A stretch of 64,000 bases of DNA from Tetracentron sinense (Eukaryota > Streptophyta > Magnoliopsida > Trochodendrales > Trochodendraceae): contig CM026570.1 in NCBI GenBank assembly GCA_015143295.1, forward strand, positions 26,047,250 through 26,111,249, read 5' to 3'. The position numbers were made by a program, and so were the translations under genes. Below the pieces are notes generated by a model. That model saw nothing but the letters and a program-made list of their open reading frames with translations, searched no databases and had not been told where the DNA came from. This document shows, in pieces, positions 48,673 to 57,357 of this stretch (within the stretch, counting starts at the first letter, position 1; each line of letters begins with the position of its first letter).

Positions 48673-50095
48673 AATTGAACAAGAAGAAAACGAATCAAAC
48701 ACATCTCAATCACCTCAACTATCACCAACAATTTCACAAATGCATACACATTCTCAAATTGATATGATAGAAAAAGAATTTGAAATTGATAAACCATATA
48801 TTCGTAAAGACTTTAATTCTCAAGAAAATAAACCACTCAGAGATTGGTATTTCTCAAATTTTGATAAACAAAAAGAAGAACTTTTACAAACATATTATCA
48901 ATTTTTAACAAAACATAAATGTCAAATGTATTTCTTCAAATGGTTTGAAATATATGCTAAAGAAAATTCAATATGTTTTCCTTTTGCCAAATCTATAAAT
49001 GAAACAACAAAATCCTCAATTACATGGCAAACAACTACGAATAAAAATATTGAATCAATACATCCCCCATTAGAAGCCATAAAATTAACTCATCAAGATA
49101 CTCCTTTAGTAGTATCTCCTTTCAAAAGAAAAAATGATTTAAACGCTCCTAATGCTAGAGATATAGACAAAATATTTGAACAAAATAATTATACAAACCA
49201 AAATTTAAACACAATAGGTACGCAGCTCAACAGAGTAGAAAATTTAATTCAAAAAGAAAAAATTTTACCTCAAGCTGAACCACAAAAACAAAATGATAAA
49301 CCAATGTTTATACCACATGAAATTCCAAAATAATTGTCTTCACAATTATCTTCTAGAAATTTAATGGAAACAATTGATGATAAATTAAACAAATTAAATA
49401 CGATAATCTACAAATGTGCTCAAGTCCCTGACACGCCTGAAACACAAAGTTCACATATCAACATGGTAAAATTAATATTAGATTCTGATCCAGATTTTGA
49501 TCCAAACACAATTGATCCAAGTGCTATAAATGTTTTATCAAAACTTCCAAACATTCTAGAATCTGACTCAGATGATTTATCTGATGTTGCAGATATAGAT
49601 CAATTAGAACAAAATTTCTCAAAAGACTTAAACAATTCATTAGACAAAATCCGTAATTCAATTAATCGTTTAGATTGGAAACAAGCTCCAACTAAAAACT
49701 TTTATCCAAAACCTACGTTTCCTGATATCCAGATCGAGGAACGTGGACAACATCGTCAAGCTTCCTATCATAGTGAATCTATTTATGAATGGAATATTGA
49801 TGCAATGACAGAATACCAAATATTAAATTTACTTCAAGAAATGACAATGGTAGGAACTGCCTATAGGAACAGACATGATTCATCTGATCATTCTGTTGCT
49901 CAAATGTTAGTTGCTGGTTTTACTGGTCAACTCAAAGGTTGGTGGGATCATTGTATCACACAAACTGATCGACAAACAATTCTCAATGCTTTCAAAACAA
50001 CAAGTGATGGAACCACAATTCAAGATGAGAATAATGACAATTCAAGATGCTGTTGCAATTTTAATCTTTTCAATCGCAAAACATTTTATAGGTGA
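48673..50095 (+). pseudogene. Component A capsid N-terminal region, interrupted
   Basis: Near-identical to 57290-58720 of component B, with a TAA at 49331-49333 (CAA in B) and a one-base deletion near 50037 that shifts the frame. It includes the acidic low-complexity region and the WxxDxxTEYQ stretch (NIDAMTEYQILN) preceding the capsid core with KGWWDHCI. In caulimovirids this part of the ORF1 polyprotein is the coat protein, which packages the DNA. A 201-nt in-frame deletion at 48666-48671 removed the linker between movement and coat domains. Confidence 0.85.
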
Positions 50096-53000
50096 TCCTT
50101 CCAAAATCAAAGATAGATCTTCTGATCTAATCAACAATCTCAAATGTAGAAAACTTCAAGATTTCAGATACTACAAAGATACATTCCTTACGAAGGTTAT
50201 GCTTCGTGATGATTGTGGCAAATCTTACTGGAAAGAAAGATTTCTTTCTGGTTTACCAAATGTTTTTGCAGAAACAATTAGGGAAAAAATTAGAGACAAA
50301 AACAATGGAGATATTCCTTATTACAAATTAACTTATGGTGATTTAATCACATTAGTCAATACAGAAGGTTTAATCTTATGTAGAGCTTTAAGACTCAAAG
50401 ATAAACTCAAAAGAGATCAAGTTACTAGCAGAAAAGAACTTGGTTCTTTCTGTGAACAATTTGGTTTTGATTGTGACAACGATAAAACTCACAAACACAA
50501 AAAATCAAAACACAAATACATTAAACCTCACAAAAACAAATATCCTCATAAAGGAATAGAAAAAGATAGCCAATATTATAAACAGAAATATTCTAAACAG
50601 AAATCGAAATCTCGATATCACAAAAGAAATCCTTCAAAAATGTCAAAATGGTTTTCTCAATCTAAACCATCCTCTTCAAAACAAAATAAATTTACTAAAC
50701 CTCCAATTTGTTTCAATTGTGGAAAAGAAGGTCATCTCAAACTAAATTGTCCCGAAGAAGCTAAAAAGAAAATTAATGTAATTAATTCTTTAGACATTTC
50801 CGAAGAAATCAAAGATCAATTAAAACAATTAATTCTCAATTCATCTGATGATGAAATTCCTCAAATTGATGAAATTTACACAAGTACTGATTACTCAATT
50901 TCTGATTCTTCTGATTCAGAACCAATTAAATCAAACTGTCAATGTCCTCATTGTGTTAGAAGTATTAACATGATTACTCAAGAACAAACATTTCTATTAG
51001 ATTTAATTGATAAAATTCAAGATCCTTTGTTACAAAAAGAATGCTTAATCAAATTAAAAGATAATCTCAAAGGTAAGCAACCTATCAAACCAACTATTAC
51101 TTACAACGTTAATGATATCTTTAAGAAATTTGATTTCAAAACCCCCCGGGAAAGGGATATAACTATTCAAGATTTACAAACTGAGATTAATTTTATTAAA
51201 CAAGATATTTCACATCTCAAACATAATACTCATTTTGAAATTAAAGATATCATAGACATTTCCGAAGAAATCAAAGATCAATTAAAACAATTAATTCTCA
51301 ATTCATCTGATGATGAAATTCCTCAAATTGATGAAATTTACACAAGTACTGATTACTCAATTTCTGATTCTTCTGATTCAGAACCAATTAAATCAAACTG
51401 TCAATGTCCTCATTGTGTTAAAAGTATTAACATGATTACTCAAGAACAAACATTTCTATTAGATTTAATTGATAAAATTCAAGATCCTTTGTTACAAAAA
51501 GAATGCGTAATCAAATTAAAAGATAATCTCAAAGGTAAACAATCTATCAAACCAACTATTACTTATAACGTCCATGATATCTTTAAGAAATTTGATTTCA
51601 AAACCCCCCGGGAAAGGGATATAACTATTCAAGATTTACAAACTGAAATTAATTCAATTAAACAAGATATTTCACATCTCAAACTTAATACTCATTTTGA
51701 AATCAACCAACTTAAAAACCAAATTTCTCAAAAATATTATATACCACACAGACTTGAAATCACTTCAGATAATGAAGAACCAAATGATCAAAATAGTAAT
51801 GGACAAGATGAACAAACAAGTAAAAATCAGGATTACATCAATTTAATCACACAAACTATTCAACAAAAATGGTTAGTCAACATATCAATTATAGTAAACA
51901 AAGAATTTAGACTTGATACAATAGCCCTTATTGATTCAGGTGCTGATTTAAATTGTATTCAAGAAAGTTTAATTCCAACCAAGTATTTTGAAAAAACAAA
52001 AGAAATTTTACACACTGCAAGTGGAAGTCAACTTAATATAAACTACAAATTAACCAAAGCTCACGTATGTAATGAAGGGATATGTATCTCTACACCCTTT
52101 ATCTTAGTAAAAAATCTTACAAGAGAAGTAATTCTAGGTTCTCCTTTTATAACCTTAATCAAACCTTTCACAGTAACTCATGAAGGAATTCAAACAATAA
52201 TTAATACTCAAACTATTAATTTCCAGTTTATCAATCCACCACATTTAAAAAACATTAATATAATCAAGGAATATTCCATATTCAAAAATCATCATATTCA
52301 TTTAATAACTCAAAAACAAAAACAAATTTGTTTTCTAAAAAATGAAATACAATATAAAAAGATTGATGAACAACTCAATGATTGGAAATTGCAACAACAA
52401 ATTAAGAATTTTGAAGAAAAACTCAAAACTGATGTATGTTCAGACTTTCCTAATGCCTTCTGGCACAGGAAAAAACATATTGTTAAATTACCTTACTTCA
52501 AAGAATTTAATGAAACAAATATTAAAACTAAAGCAAGACCAATTCAAATGAATCATGAATTATTAGAATATTGCAAAAAGGAAATTCAAGAATTACTCAA
52601 AAAGAACTTAATTCGTAAATCTCAATCTCCTTGGAGTTGTGCTGCTTTCTATGTTCAGAAAAATGCTGAATTAGAAAGAGGAACACCAAGATTAGTAATC
52701 AATTATAAACCACTCAATGATGTTTTACAATGGATAAGATATCCGATACCAAACAAACAAGATCTTCTACAAAGACTAAACAATGCAAAAGTATTCTCAA
52801 AATTTGATATGAAATCAGGATTTTGGCAAATACAAATTTCAGAACAAGATAAGTACAAAACTGCATTCACAGTTCCCTTTGGACACTATGAATGGAATGT
52901 CATGCCGTTTGGTTTAAAAAATGCTCCTTCAGAATTTCAAAATATAATGAATGAAATTTTTAATCCTTATACACAATTTTCAATTGTTTACATTGATGAT

Positions 53001-53810
53001 GTCTTAATATTCTCAAATTCAATTGATCAACATTGGAAACATCTCAATACATTCTATTCAATAATCAAACGAAATGGCTTAGTAATTTCCTCATCAAAAA
53101 TTCAATTATTCCAAACAAAAATAAGATTTCTTGGTCATAATATTCAATTTGGAACTTTTATACCAATCAATCGATCTATCGAATTTGCCAGCAAATTTCC
53201 TGATGAAATAAAAGATAAAACTCAATTACAAAGATTTTTAGGAAGTCTTAATTATGTATCAAATCATTGCAAAGATATCAGTCAAATTTGCAAACCTTTA
53301 AGAGAAAGGCTTAAAAAGAATCCTCCTCCTTGGACAGAGGAACACACACAAATAATAAAACAGATTAAATTATTAGTAAAAACTCTCCCTTGTTTACATT
53401 TTGCTGATATAAACCTTCCAAAAATTGTAGAAACTGATGCTTCTGAATTAGGTTTTGGAGGTATTTTAAAACAAAAAAGAGATAATTTAGAAGAATTAAT
53501 TAAATTCACTTCAGGAACTTGGAATCAGGCACAAAGGAATTATTCTACAATCAAAAAAGAAATTTTATCAATAGTATTATGTATTTCAAAATTTCAAAGT
53601 GATTTAATAAACCAAACTTTTCTTATTAAAGTAGATTGCAAAGCTGCAAAAAATGTTTTACAAAATGATGTTCAAAATATTGCTTCAAAACAAATATTTG
53701 CTAGATGGCAGGCAATATTATCCGTTTTTGATTTCCAAATAGAATATATCAAAGGAGAAAATAACTCTATCCCTGATTTCTTAACCCGTGAATTCTTGCA
53801 GGGTCGATAG
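49911..53810 (+). CDS. Component A: capsid C-terminus, aspartic protease, reverse transcriptase, RNase H
   Basis: Authentic coding begins about 50037, after the frameshift; the first ~40 residues are out of frame. Rough residues: capsid core to 200; CCHC zinc knuckle CFNCGKEGHLKLNC (267-280); a duplicated linker (50791-51714); retroviral-type protease LIDSGAD (~672-678); reverse transcriptase from ~900 with KFDMKSGFWQI and YIDD (~1027-1030); RNase H with ETDAS (~1173), KKEIL (~1216), KVDCKA (~1241) and PDFLTR (~1288). All catalytic acids are present. The family copies viral RNA into DNA inside capsids. No LTR or integrase is found, so this is a pararetrovirus, not a retrotransposon. Confidence 0.93.
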   Translation: MLVLLVNSKVGGIIVSHKLIDKQFSMLSKQQVMEPQFKMRIMTIQDAVAILIFSIAKHFIGDPSKIKDRSSDLINNLKCRKLQDFRYYKDTFLTKVMLRDDCGKSYWKERFLSGLPNVFAETIREKIRDKNNGDIPYYKLTYGDLITLVNTEGLILCRALRLKDKLKRDQVTSRKELGSFCEQFGFDCDNDKTHKHKKSKHKYIKPHKNKYPHKGIEKDSQYYKQKYSKQKSKSRYHKRNPSKMSKWFSQSKPSSSKQNKFTKPPICFNCGKEGHLKLNCPEEAKKKINVINSLDISEEIKDQLKQLILNSSDDEIPQIDEIYTSTDYSISDSSDSEPIKSNCQCPHCVRSINMITQEQTFLLDLIDKIQDPLLQKECLIKLKDNLKGKQPIKPTITYNVNDIFKKFDFKTPRERDITIQDLQTEINFIKQDISHLKHNTHFEIKDIIDISEEIKDQLKQLILNSSDDEIPQIDEIYTSTDYSISDSSDSEPIKSNCQCPHCVKSINMITQEQTFLLDLIDKIQDPLLQKECVIKLKDNLKGKQSIKPTITYNVHDIFKKFDFKTPRERDITIQDLQTEINSIKQDISHLKLNTHFEINQLKNQISQKYYIPHRLEITSDNEEPNDQNSNGQDEQTSKNQDYINLITQTIQQKWLVNISIIVNKEFRLDTIALIDSGADLNCIQESLIPTKYFEKTKEILHTASGSQLNINYKLTKAHVCNEGICISTPFILVKNLTREVILGSPFITLIKPFTVTHEGIQTIINTQTINFQFINPPHLKNINIIKEYSIFKNHHIHLITQKQKQICFLKNEIQYKKIDEQLNDWKLQQQIKNFEEKLKTDVCSDFPNAFWHRKKHIVKLPYFKEFNETNIKTKARPIQMNHELLEYCKKEIQELLKKNLIRKSQSPWSCAAFYVQKNAELERGTPRLVINYKPLNDVLQWIRYPIPNKQDLLQRLNNAKVFSKFDMKSGFWQIQISEQDKYKTAFTVPFGHYEWNVMPFGLKNAPSEFQNIMNEIFNPYTQFSIVYIDDVLIFSNSIDQHWKHLNTFYSIIKRNGLVISSSKIQLFQTKIRFLGHNIQFGTFIPINRSIEFASKFPDEIKDKTQLQRFLGSLNYVSNHCKDISQICKPLRERLKKNPPPWTEEHTQIIKQIKLLVKTLPCLHFADINLPKIVETDASELGFGGILKQKRDNLEELIKFTSGTWNQAQRNYSTIKKEILSIVLCISKFQSDLINQTFLIKVDCKAAKNVLQNDVQNIASKQIFARWQAILSVFDFQIEYIKGENNSIPDFLTREFLQGR
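50791..51714 (+). repeat. In-frame 462-nt tandem duplication in component A polyprotein
   Basis: TAGACATTTCCGAAGAAATC begins both copies (50791 and 51253). Each encodes 154 residues covering DISEEIKDQLKQL, an acidic SDSSDSEP stretch, a CQCPHC motif and a coiled-coil-like QDLQTEIN-IKQDISHLK. Component B has one copy (59415 onward). The downstream copy is closer to B (KQSIKP, VHDIF); the upstream copy has KQPIKP and VNDIF. Confidence 0.93.
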
Positions 53811-53812
53811 TC

Positions 53813-55090
53813 ATGTCTAAAAAAGTTCAAACCTCTAAACCCAAAACCTCTCAACAAAAGTCTTGGTATGATAAAGTTCAGGATGAACTTCAACATCCAG
53901 TTCCATTACCCCCATTAGCCTTAACGTTCGGATCAAGTTCCATGCAACCAACCAAATCTTATGCAAAAGCTATGTCTACCACTGGTTCTCAAAAGGGTTC
54001 TGTTGTCCCTCAACAACACCAGGCAATTAGGGTTAATGACCCAATGCCTCTTTCAAAATCACAATATCTTTTAAAACCTCAAAAGATGTCTTTATTTCCA
54101 ATAGAAAAGGGATTTTCAAATTCAAATCCAAACATAGTTGCTCAAAACTATTTTCATCAAAACTGGGAATATCCCACTACTGATTTTCGTAAAAAACAAG
54201 AATACTATGAATACATTTTAATTGATACTCAATCTATCTTTCTTACTCATTATTATGATCAAGATTGTATTGTTCATTCTACTTGTAGAATTGGGCATGT
54301 TATTTCTCCAAAAGAGTGGGGTCAATGTCTCAGTACACCAAAACAATTTGTCACCAAGTTTGTGCCCACAACTTATCCAAAAGAGCAACCACAACCTCCT
54401 CAATTATTCAATTACTGGGATTATCGTCATGCCTGGTACAATTGTTTTTACCTTCAAAATGATAGTCGTCAACACTCATGGTGTTTTTTATTCAAATCTT
54501 ATTTCAATTATTCTGTACCTCTCTGGTTTCTTGATTGGTGGGTATACTTTGGTCCCATCCCTGAAATCCTTCCTCCACCTGTTTTACAAGGATTCCATTT
54601 ATTCCAATCCAATTACCTAATCCCAAAAGATTTATCCCACTTTTCACATATTTACCTTTTCTTTTCATATTTCAAATTAGCCTGGATAACTTCTTGTTCT
54701 TTTTCCTTTGTTCCTTCTCCTTCGCAATCCTTCTATTATTTAGGAAGACAATTCAAAGTCAAGTGGTGGGATGAGTTCAAACCATACAAAGCCGTTCCAA
54801 AAGCAATCAGTATTTGGTTAGTAGACAATCCTTCTCTAACCTTATCTTCACCAACTCATTCAACAAGTTCAAACAAATTTGTTCAAGTAAAGACAAACAC
54901 TCAAAGCAATTTAATGGCATCAACATCAAAAGAGGATTACAAAAATAAACTCAAACAAGCGTTATTAGAATTGGAAGAAGAAGACAGCGACAATGGTTCT
55001 CAAGCATCTGTCAATCTGGGAAACGACAATGAAGATGATTGCTATGGAGTGTTCCCGGCAATTCAACAAAGAAAAAATACAAGTCAGTAA
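53813..55090 (+). CDS. Component A ORF2, 425 aa, unknown function
   Basis: Opens 2 nt after the polyprotein stop. The N-terminus is basic and serine/proline-rich (KKVQTSKPKTSQQKS). The middle is rich in aromatic residues (WYNCFYLQND, WFLDWWVYFGPIPE, KWWDEFKPYK). The C-terminus is acidic (ELEEEDSDNG) after ASTSKEDYKNKLKQ. The frame is intact. Florendoviruses carry a second ORF of unknown role after the RNase H, and position and size fit. No known domain is recognised; it has no counterpart in component B. A splice-acceptor-like CTTGCAG ends at 53801. Confidence 0.85.
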   Translation: MSKKVQTSKPKTSQQKSWYDKVQDELQHPVPLPPLALTFGSSSMQPTKSYAKAMSTTGSQKGSVVPQQHQAIRVNDPMPLSKSQYLLKPQKMSLFPIEKGFSNSNPNIVAQNYFHQNWEYPTTDFRKKQEYYEYILIDTQSIFLTHYYDQDCIVHSTCRIGHVISPKEWGQCLSTPKQFVTKFVPTTYPKEQPQPPQLFNYWDYRHAWYNCFYLQNDSRQHSWCFLFKSYFNYSVPLWFLDWWVYFGPIPEILPPPVLQGFHLFQSNYLIPKDLSHFSHIYLFFSYFKLAWITSCSFSFVPSPSQSFYYLGRQFKVKWWDEFKPYKAVPKAISIWLVDNPSLTLSSPTHSTSSNKFVQVKTNTQSNLMASTSKEDYKNKLKQALLELEEEDSDNGSQASVNLGNDNEDDCYGVFPAIQQRKNTSQ

Positions 55091-55386
55091 AAGTGGACAG
55101 AAAAAGCAGTCAAAAGAAGCACAGCAAGCAGACAAAAGGAGACAGCAGTACAAAGCAAACAGTGAAAGCAGTCAAAAGTAAACAGTACGGCAAAGATTCG
55201 TTCAATTCAAAACAATCAAGAGTTACTAAGGGTTAAAGCAAAAGTCATTCAACCGAAAGCAAGTTACTCAAGTAAAAGCAACCGAAAGCAAGTAAAAGCA
55301 GAAGCATTCAACATTCACTCAAGGTAAAACAAAAGAGATTCGAGTTAAAGCATTCAACACTCAAGTACCAAGATTCGGCAACTCAA

Positions 55387-55393
55387 CTATAAG
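55387..55393 (+). promoter_or_regulatory. Candidate TATA box of the pregenomic RNA promoter
   Basis: CTATAAG, conserved at 63236-63242 in component B at the same distance from the primer site. No experimental support. Confidence 0.4.
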
Positions 55394-55701
55394 TTCAGAA
55401 GTTCAAGCCATCTACAAGGGAGCTCAATCAGACAACCCAAGTCCTTAGTCCTTAGTCTCAAATTTGTAATCTTTTTCTTTCTTTCTTAGTTCAACATTCC
55501 TCTTCTATTGTAACATTCTACTCTCTTCTCTTTTCCTTTTTTCTTTCAAGTATGGTGCTGTAAGCGGGAGATTACTGCATCCAATCTGTAACCATCAGTC
55601 CAAAAGGTATTTTCATTTATCAAATGTATGTTTGATTTCATCAATATATGAAATAGTTTTCTTTCTCAAATATTATGCCTTTCGCTCTTCAAAATTTTTT
55701 A

Positions 55702-56011
55702 CACTGCACACTGTTTAACTGAGAGACAGCTGTAAGCCGCGGCTATTCTGCACTGGAATAGAAAAGCGCAACTGTGTCCCTAATCTCAGGACTAACTAGA
55801 ACAGTACTGTGCACCCAATCATATTATTTCCGCAATTTTATATGATCCATGCCTGGCACTGCACACTGTTTAACTGAGAGACCGCTGTAAGCCGCGGCTA
55901 TTCTGCACTGGAATAGAAAAGCGCAACTGTGTCCCTAATCTCAGGACTAACTAGAACAGTACTGTGCACCCAATCATATTATTTCCGCAATTTTATATGA
56001 TCCATGCCTGG
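55702..56011 (+). repeat. Two direct copies of a 155-bp leader segment
   Basis: 55702-55856 and 55857-56011 both run from CACTGCACACTGTTTAAC to GATCCATGCCTGG and are almost identical (one visible difference, GAGACAG/GAGACCG). Component B has a single copy at 63554-63708. They contain CTGTAAGCCGCGGCTATTC. Confidence 0.97.
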
Positions 56012-56020
56012 GATAGAAAA

Positions 56021-56033
56021 TGGTATCAGAGCC
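56021..56033 (+). other. Pararetroviral primer-binding site (tRNA-Met)
   Basis: TGGTATCAGAGCC is complementary to the 3' end of plant initiator tRNA-Met, used by Caulimoviridae to prime minus-strand DNA. It conventionally marks nucleotide 1 of the circular genome. The second copy is at 63718. Confidence 0.95.
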
Positions 56034-56292
56034 AAGGAAGTAGGTAAGGCGACTGATTAGAAGATAGAGATATTGATGAATAGTATGTATTGCTGTTATA
56101 ATCAATTCTCAAAAGAATTATACAGTGCTGAGGACTGTGTTCCTGAACGTTGCTGTGTAAGTCCCGCAGTAAGACCACGTGTGTTGGCAGAAGGGCGATT
56201 AGAACGGTAATACACAGGGTAGTCACTTCGTAATTCTCGATAATTTATTATCGCAATAATTCATAATATTCTGACTATATATCTTTCTTATA

Positions 56293-57300
56293 ATGAGTTC
56301 TTTATTTAGATCCATGTCTTCGAGATCATGTTCATACAGTAATAGTAATCAAATAGTAAATAGTGAAGAAAGAAATTTAACAAACATAGAAAAGAAATTA
56401 GATAATTGGAAAATTCCTAAAATACCAATTCAACAAATTTATAAAAAAGGAACTTTTGATTTCTCAAGTGATTATTCAATCAAAACTGTTGAACAAACAA
56501 TTTCTTTATCTGAATCTCAAGAAGAATTCAAATTATTTAGTGAAAAAGCAATTGAACAACACAAATTAAAATACAGATTTCTGCATGTTGGAATGGTCCA
56601 AGTAGCAGTCAAATCCTTAATTCGTGAAGGATTAAATGCTCAAGTGTTATTATGTCTTCGTGACTGTAGACATAATCAATTCAAAGATTCCTTGTTAGGA
56701 ATGGTTCAATCGACACTATACAATGGTCCAATCTATTTTGATTGTTCCCCAAATTTCTCTCTTTCAATTACAGACACAAATCTATTAGAATCTTTGGTGT
56801 TAAATCTTCAAACAAATGGTATTGACATGTTACCAGGGTCACAACCCTTAACATTGATATACAGAGTCCATTATAAAGTTATGACAACTATGGTAAGTCC
56901 TTTGGCATACCATACGAGTCCAAAAAACAAAACAATTTTTATTCAAACAGATTTAACCAAAGCAAAAGTCGCAACTCCTGAGTTTATAACAAACTGGAAT
57001 GAAGTTGAAGTTCCGGTTCAATGGTGTTTACAAAATAAACCTCCACAAAGAAAATTAACTCAACCAGATCTCAAAGATCCAACTCAAATAAGAGAACAAG
57101 CTGATGGTAAAGTCATTATTGACTTTTCTTCATCAGAATTCCAAATAGATGATTTAGATTCCAGAAGATTCAATTTTGAACCTTCTAGATCTTCTTGCTC
57201 CTCAATTCCTTCAAAATCTAAAGTCAATCTGTCAGGATTAAGAAATTTAAAAATTCCTCAACCAATTTACACAGTTAAAACTCCTCAAAGAATTGAATAA
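56293..57300 (+). CDS. Component B movement protein region (ORF1 N-terminus)
   Basis: 335 codons from the first ATG after the leader. Central part: KLKYRFLHVGMVQVAVKSLI, LLCLRDCRHNQFKDSLLG and NGPIYFDCSPNFSLSITD, the pattern of caulimovirid cell-to-cell movement proteins of the 30K superfamily, including the conserved aspartate region. Such proteins enlarge plasmodesmata. It ends at TAA 57298-57300 where component A has CAA, so the stop is a C-to-T lesion that separates it from the capsid frame. In florendoviruses both belong to one polyprotein. Confidence 0.88.
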   Translation: MSSLFRSMSSRSCSYSNSNQIVNSEERNLTNIEKKLDNWKIPKIPIQQIYKKGTFDFSSDYSIKTVEQTISLSESQEEFKLFSEKAIEQHKLKYRFLHVGMVQVAVKSLIREGLNAQVLLCLRDCRHNQFKDSLLGMVQSTLYNGPIYFDCSPNFSLSITDTNLLESLVLNLQTNGIDMLPGSQPLTLIYRVHYKVMTTMVSPLAYHTSPKNKTIFIQTDLTKAKVATPEFITNWNEVEVPVQWCLQNKPPQRKLTQPDLKDPTQIREQADGKVIIDFSSSEFQIDDLDSRRFNFEPSRSSCSSIPSKSKVNLSGLRNLKIPQPIYTVKTPQRIE

Positions 57301-57357
57301 GAAGAAAACGAATCAAACACATCTCAATCACCTCAACTATCACCAACAATTTCACAA

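Larger units (their letters stand above)
55091..56292 (+). other. Pararetrovirus intergenic region: promoter, leader and primer site
   Basis: Repetitive AAAGCA/TTCAA-rich sequence, a CTATAAG TATA-like box at 55387, pyrimidine-rich tract (55468-55550), a doubled 155-bp segment, the primer site at 56021, a splice-donor-like AGGTAAGG at 56042-56049 and the leader to the movement-protein ATG. About 600 nt separate the presumed start from the primer site, as in cauliflower mosaic virus. From about 55255 onward it is nearly identical to 63110-63730 of component B. Confidence 0.8.

Noticed and set aside
55702..56011. The 155-bp direct repeat as a pair of short LTRs.
   Set aside because: The copies are adjacent, lack TG...CA ends and lie inside the leader before a single primer site.
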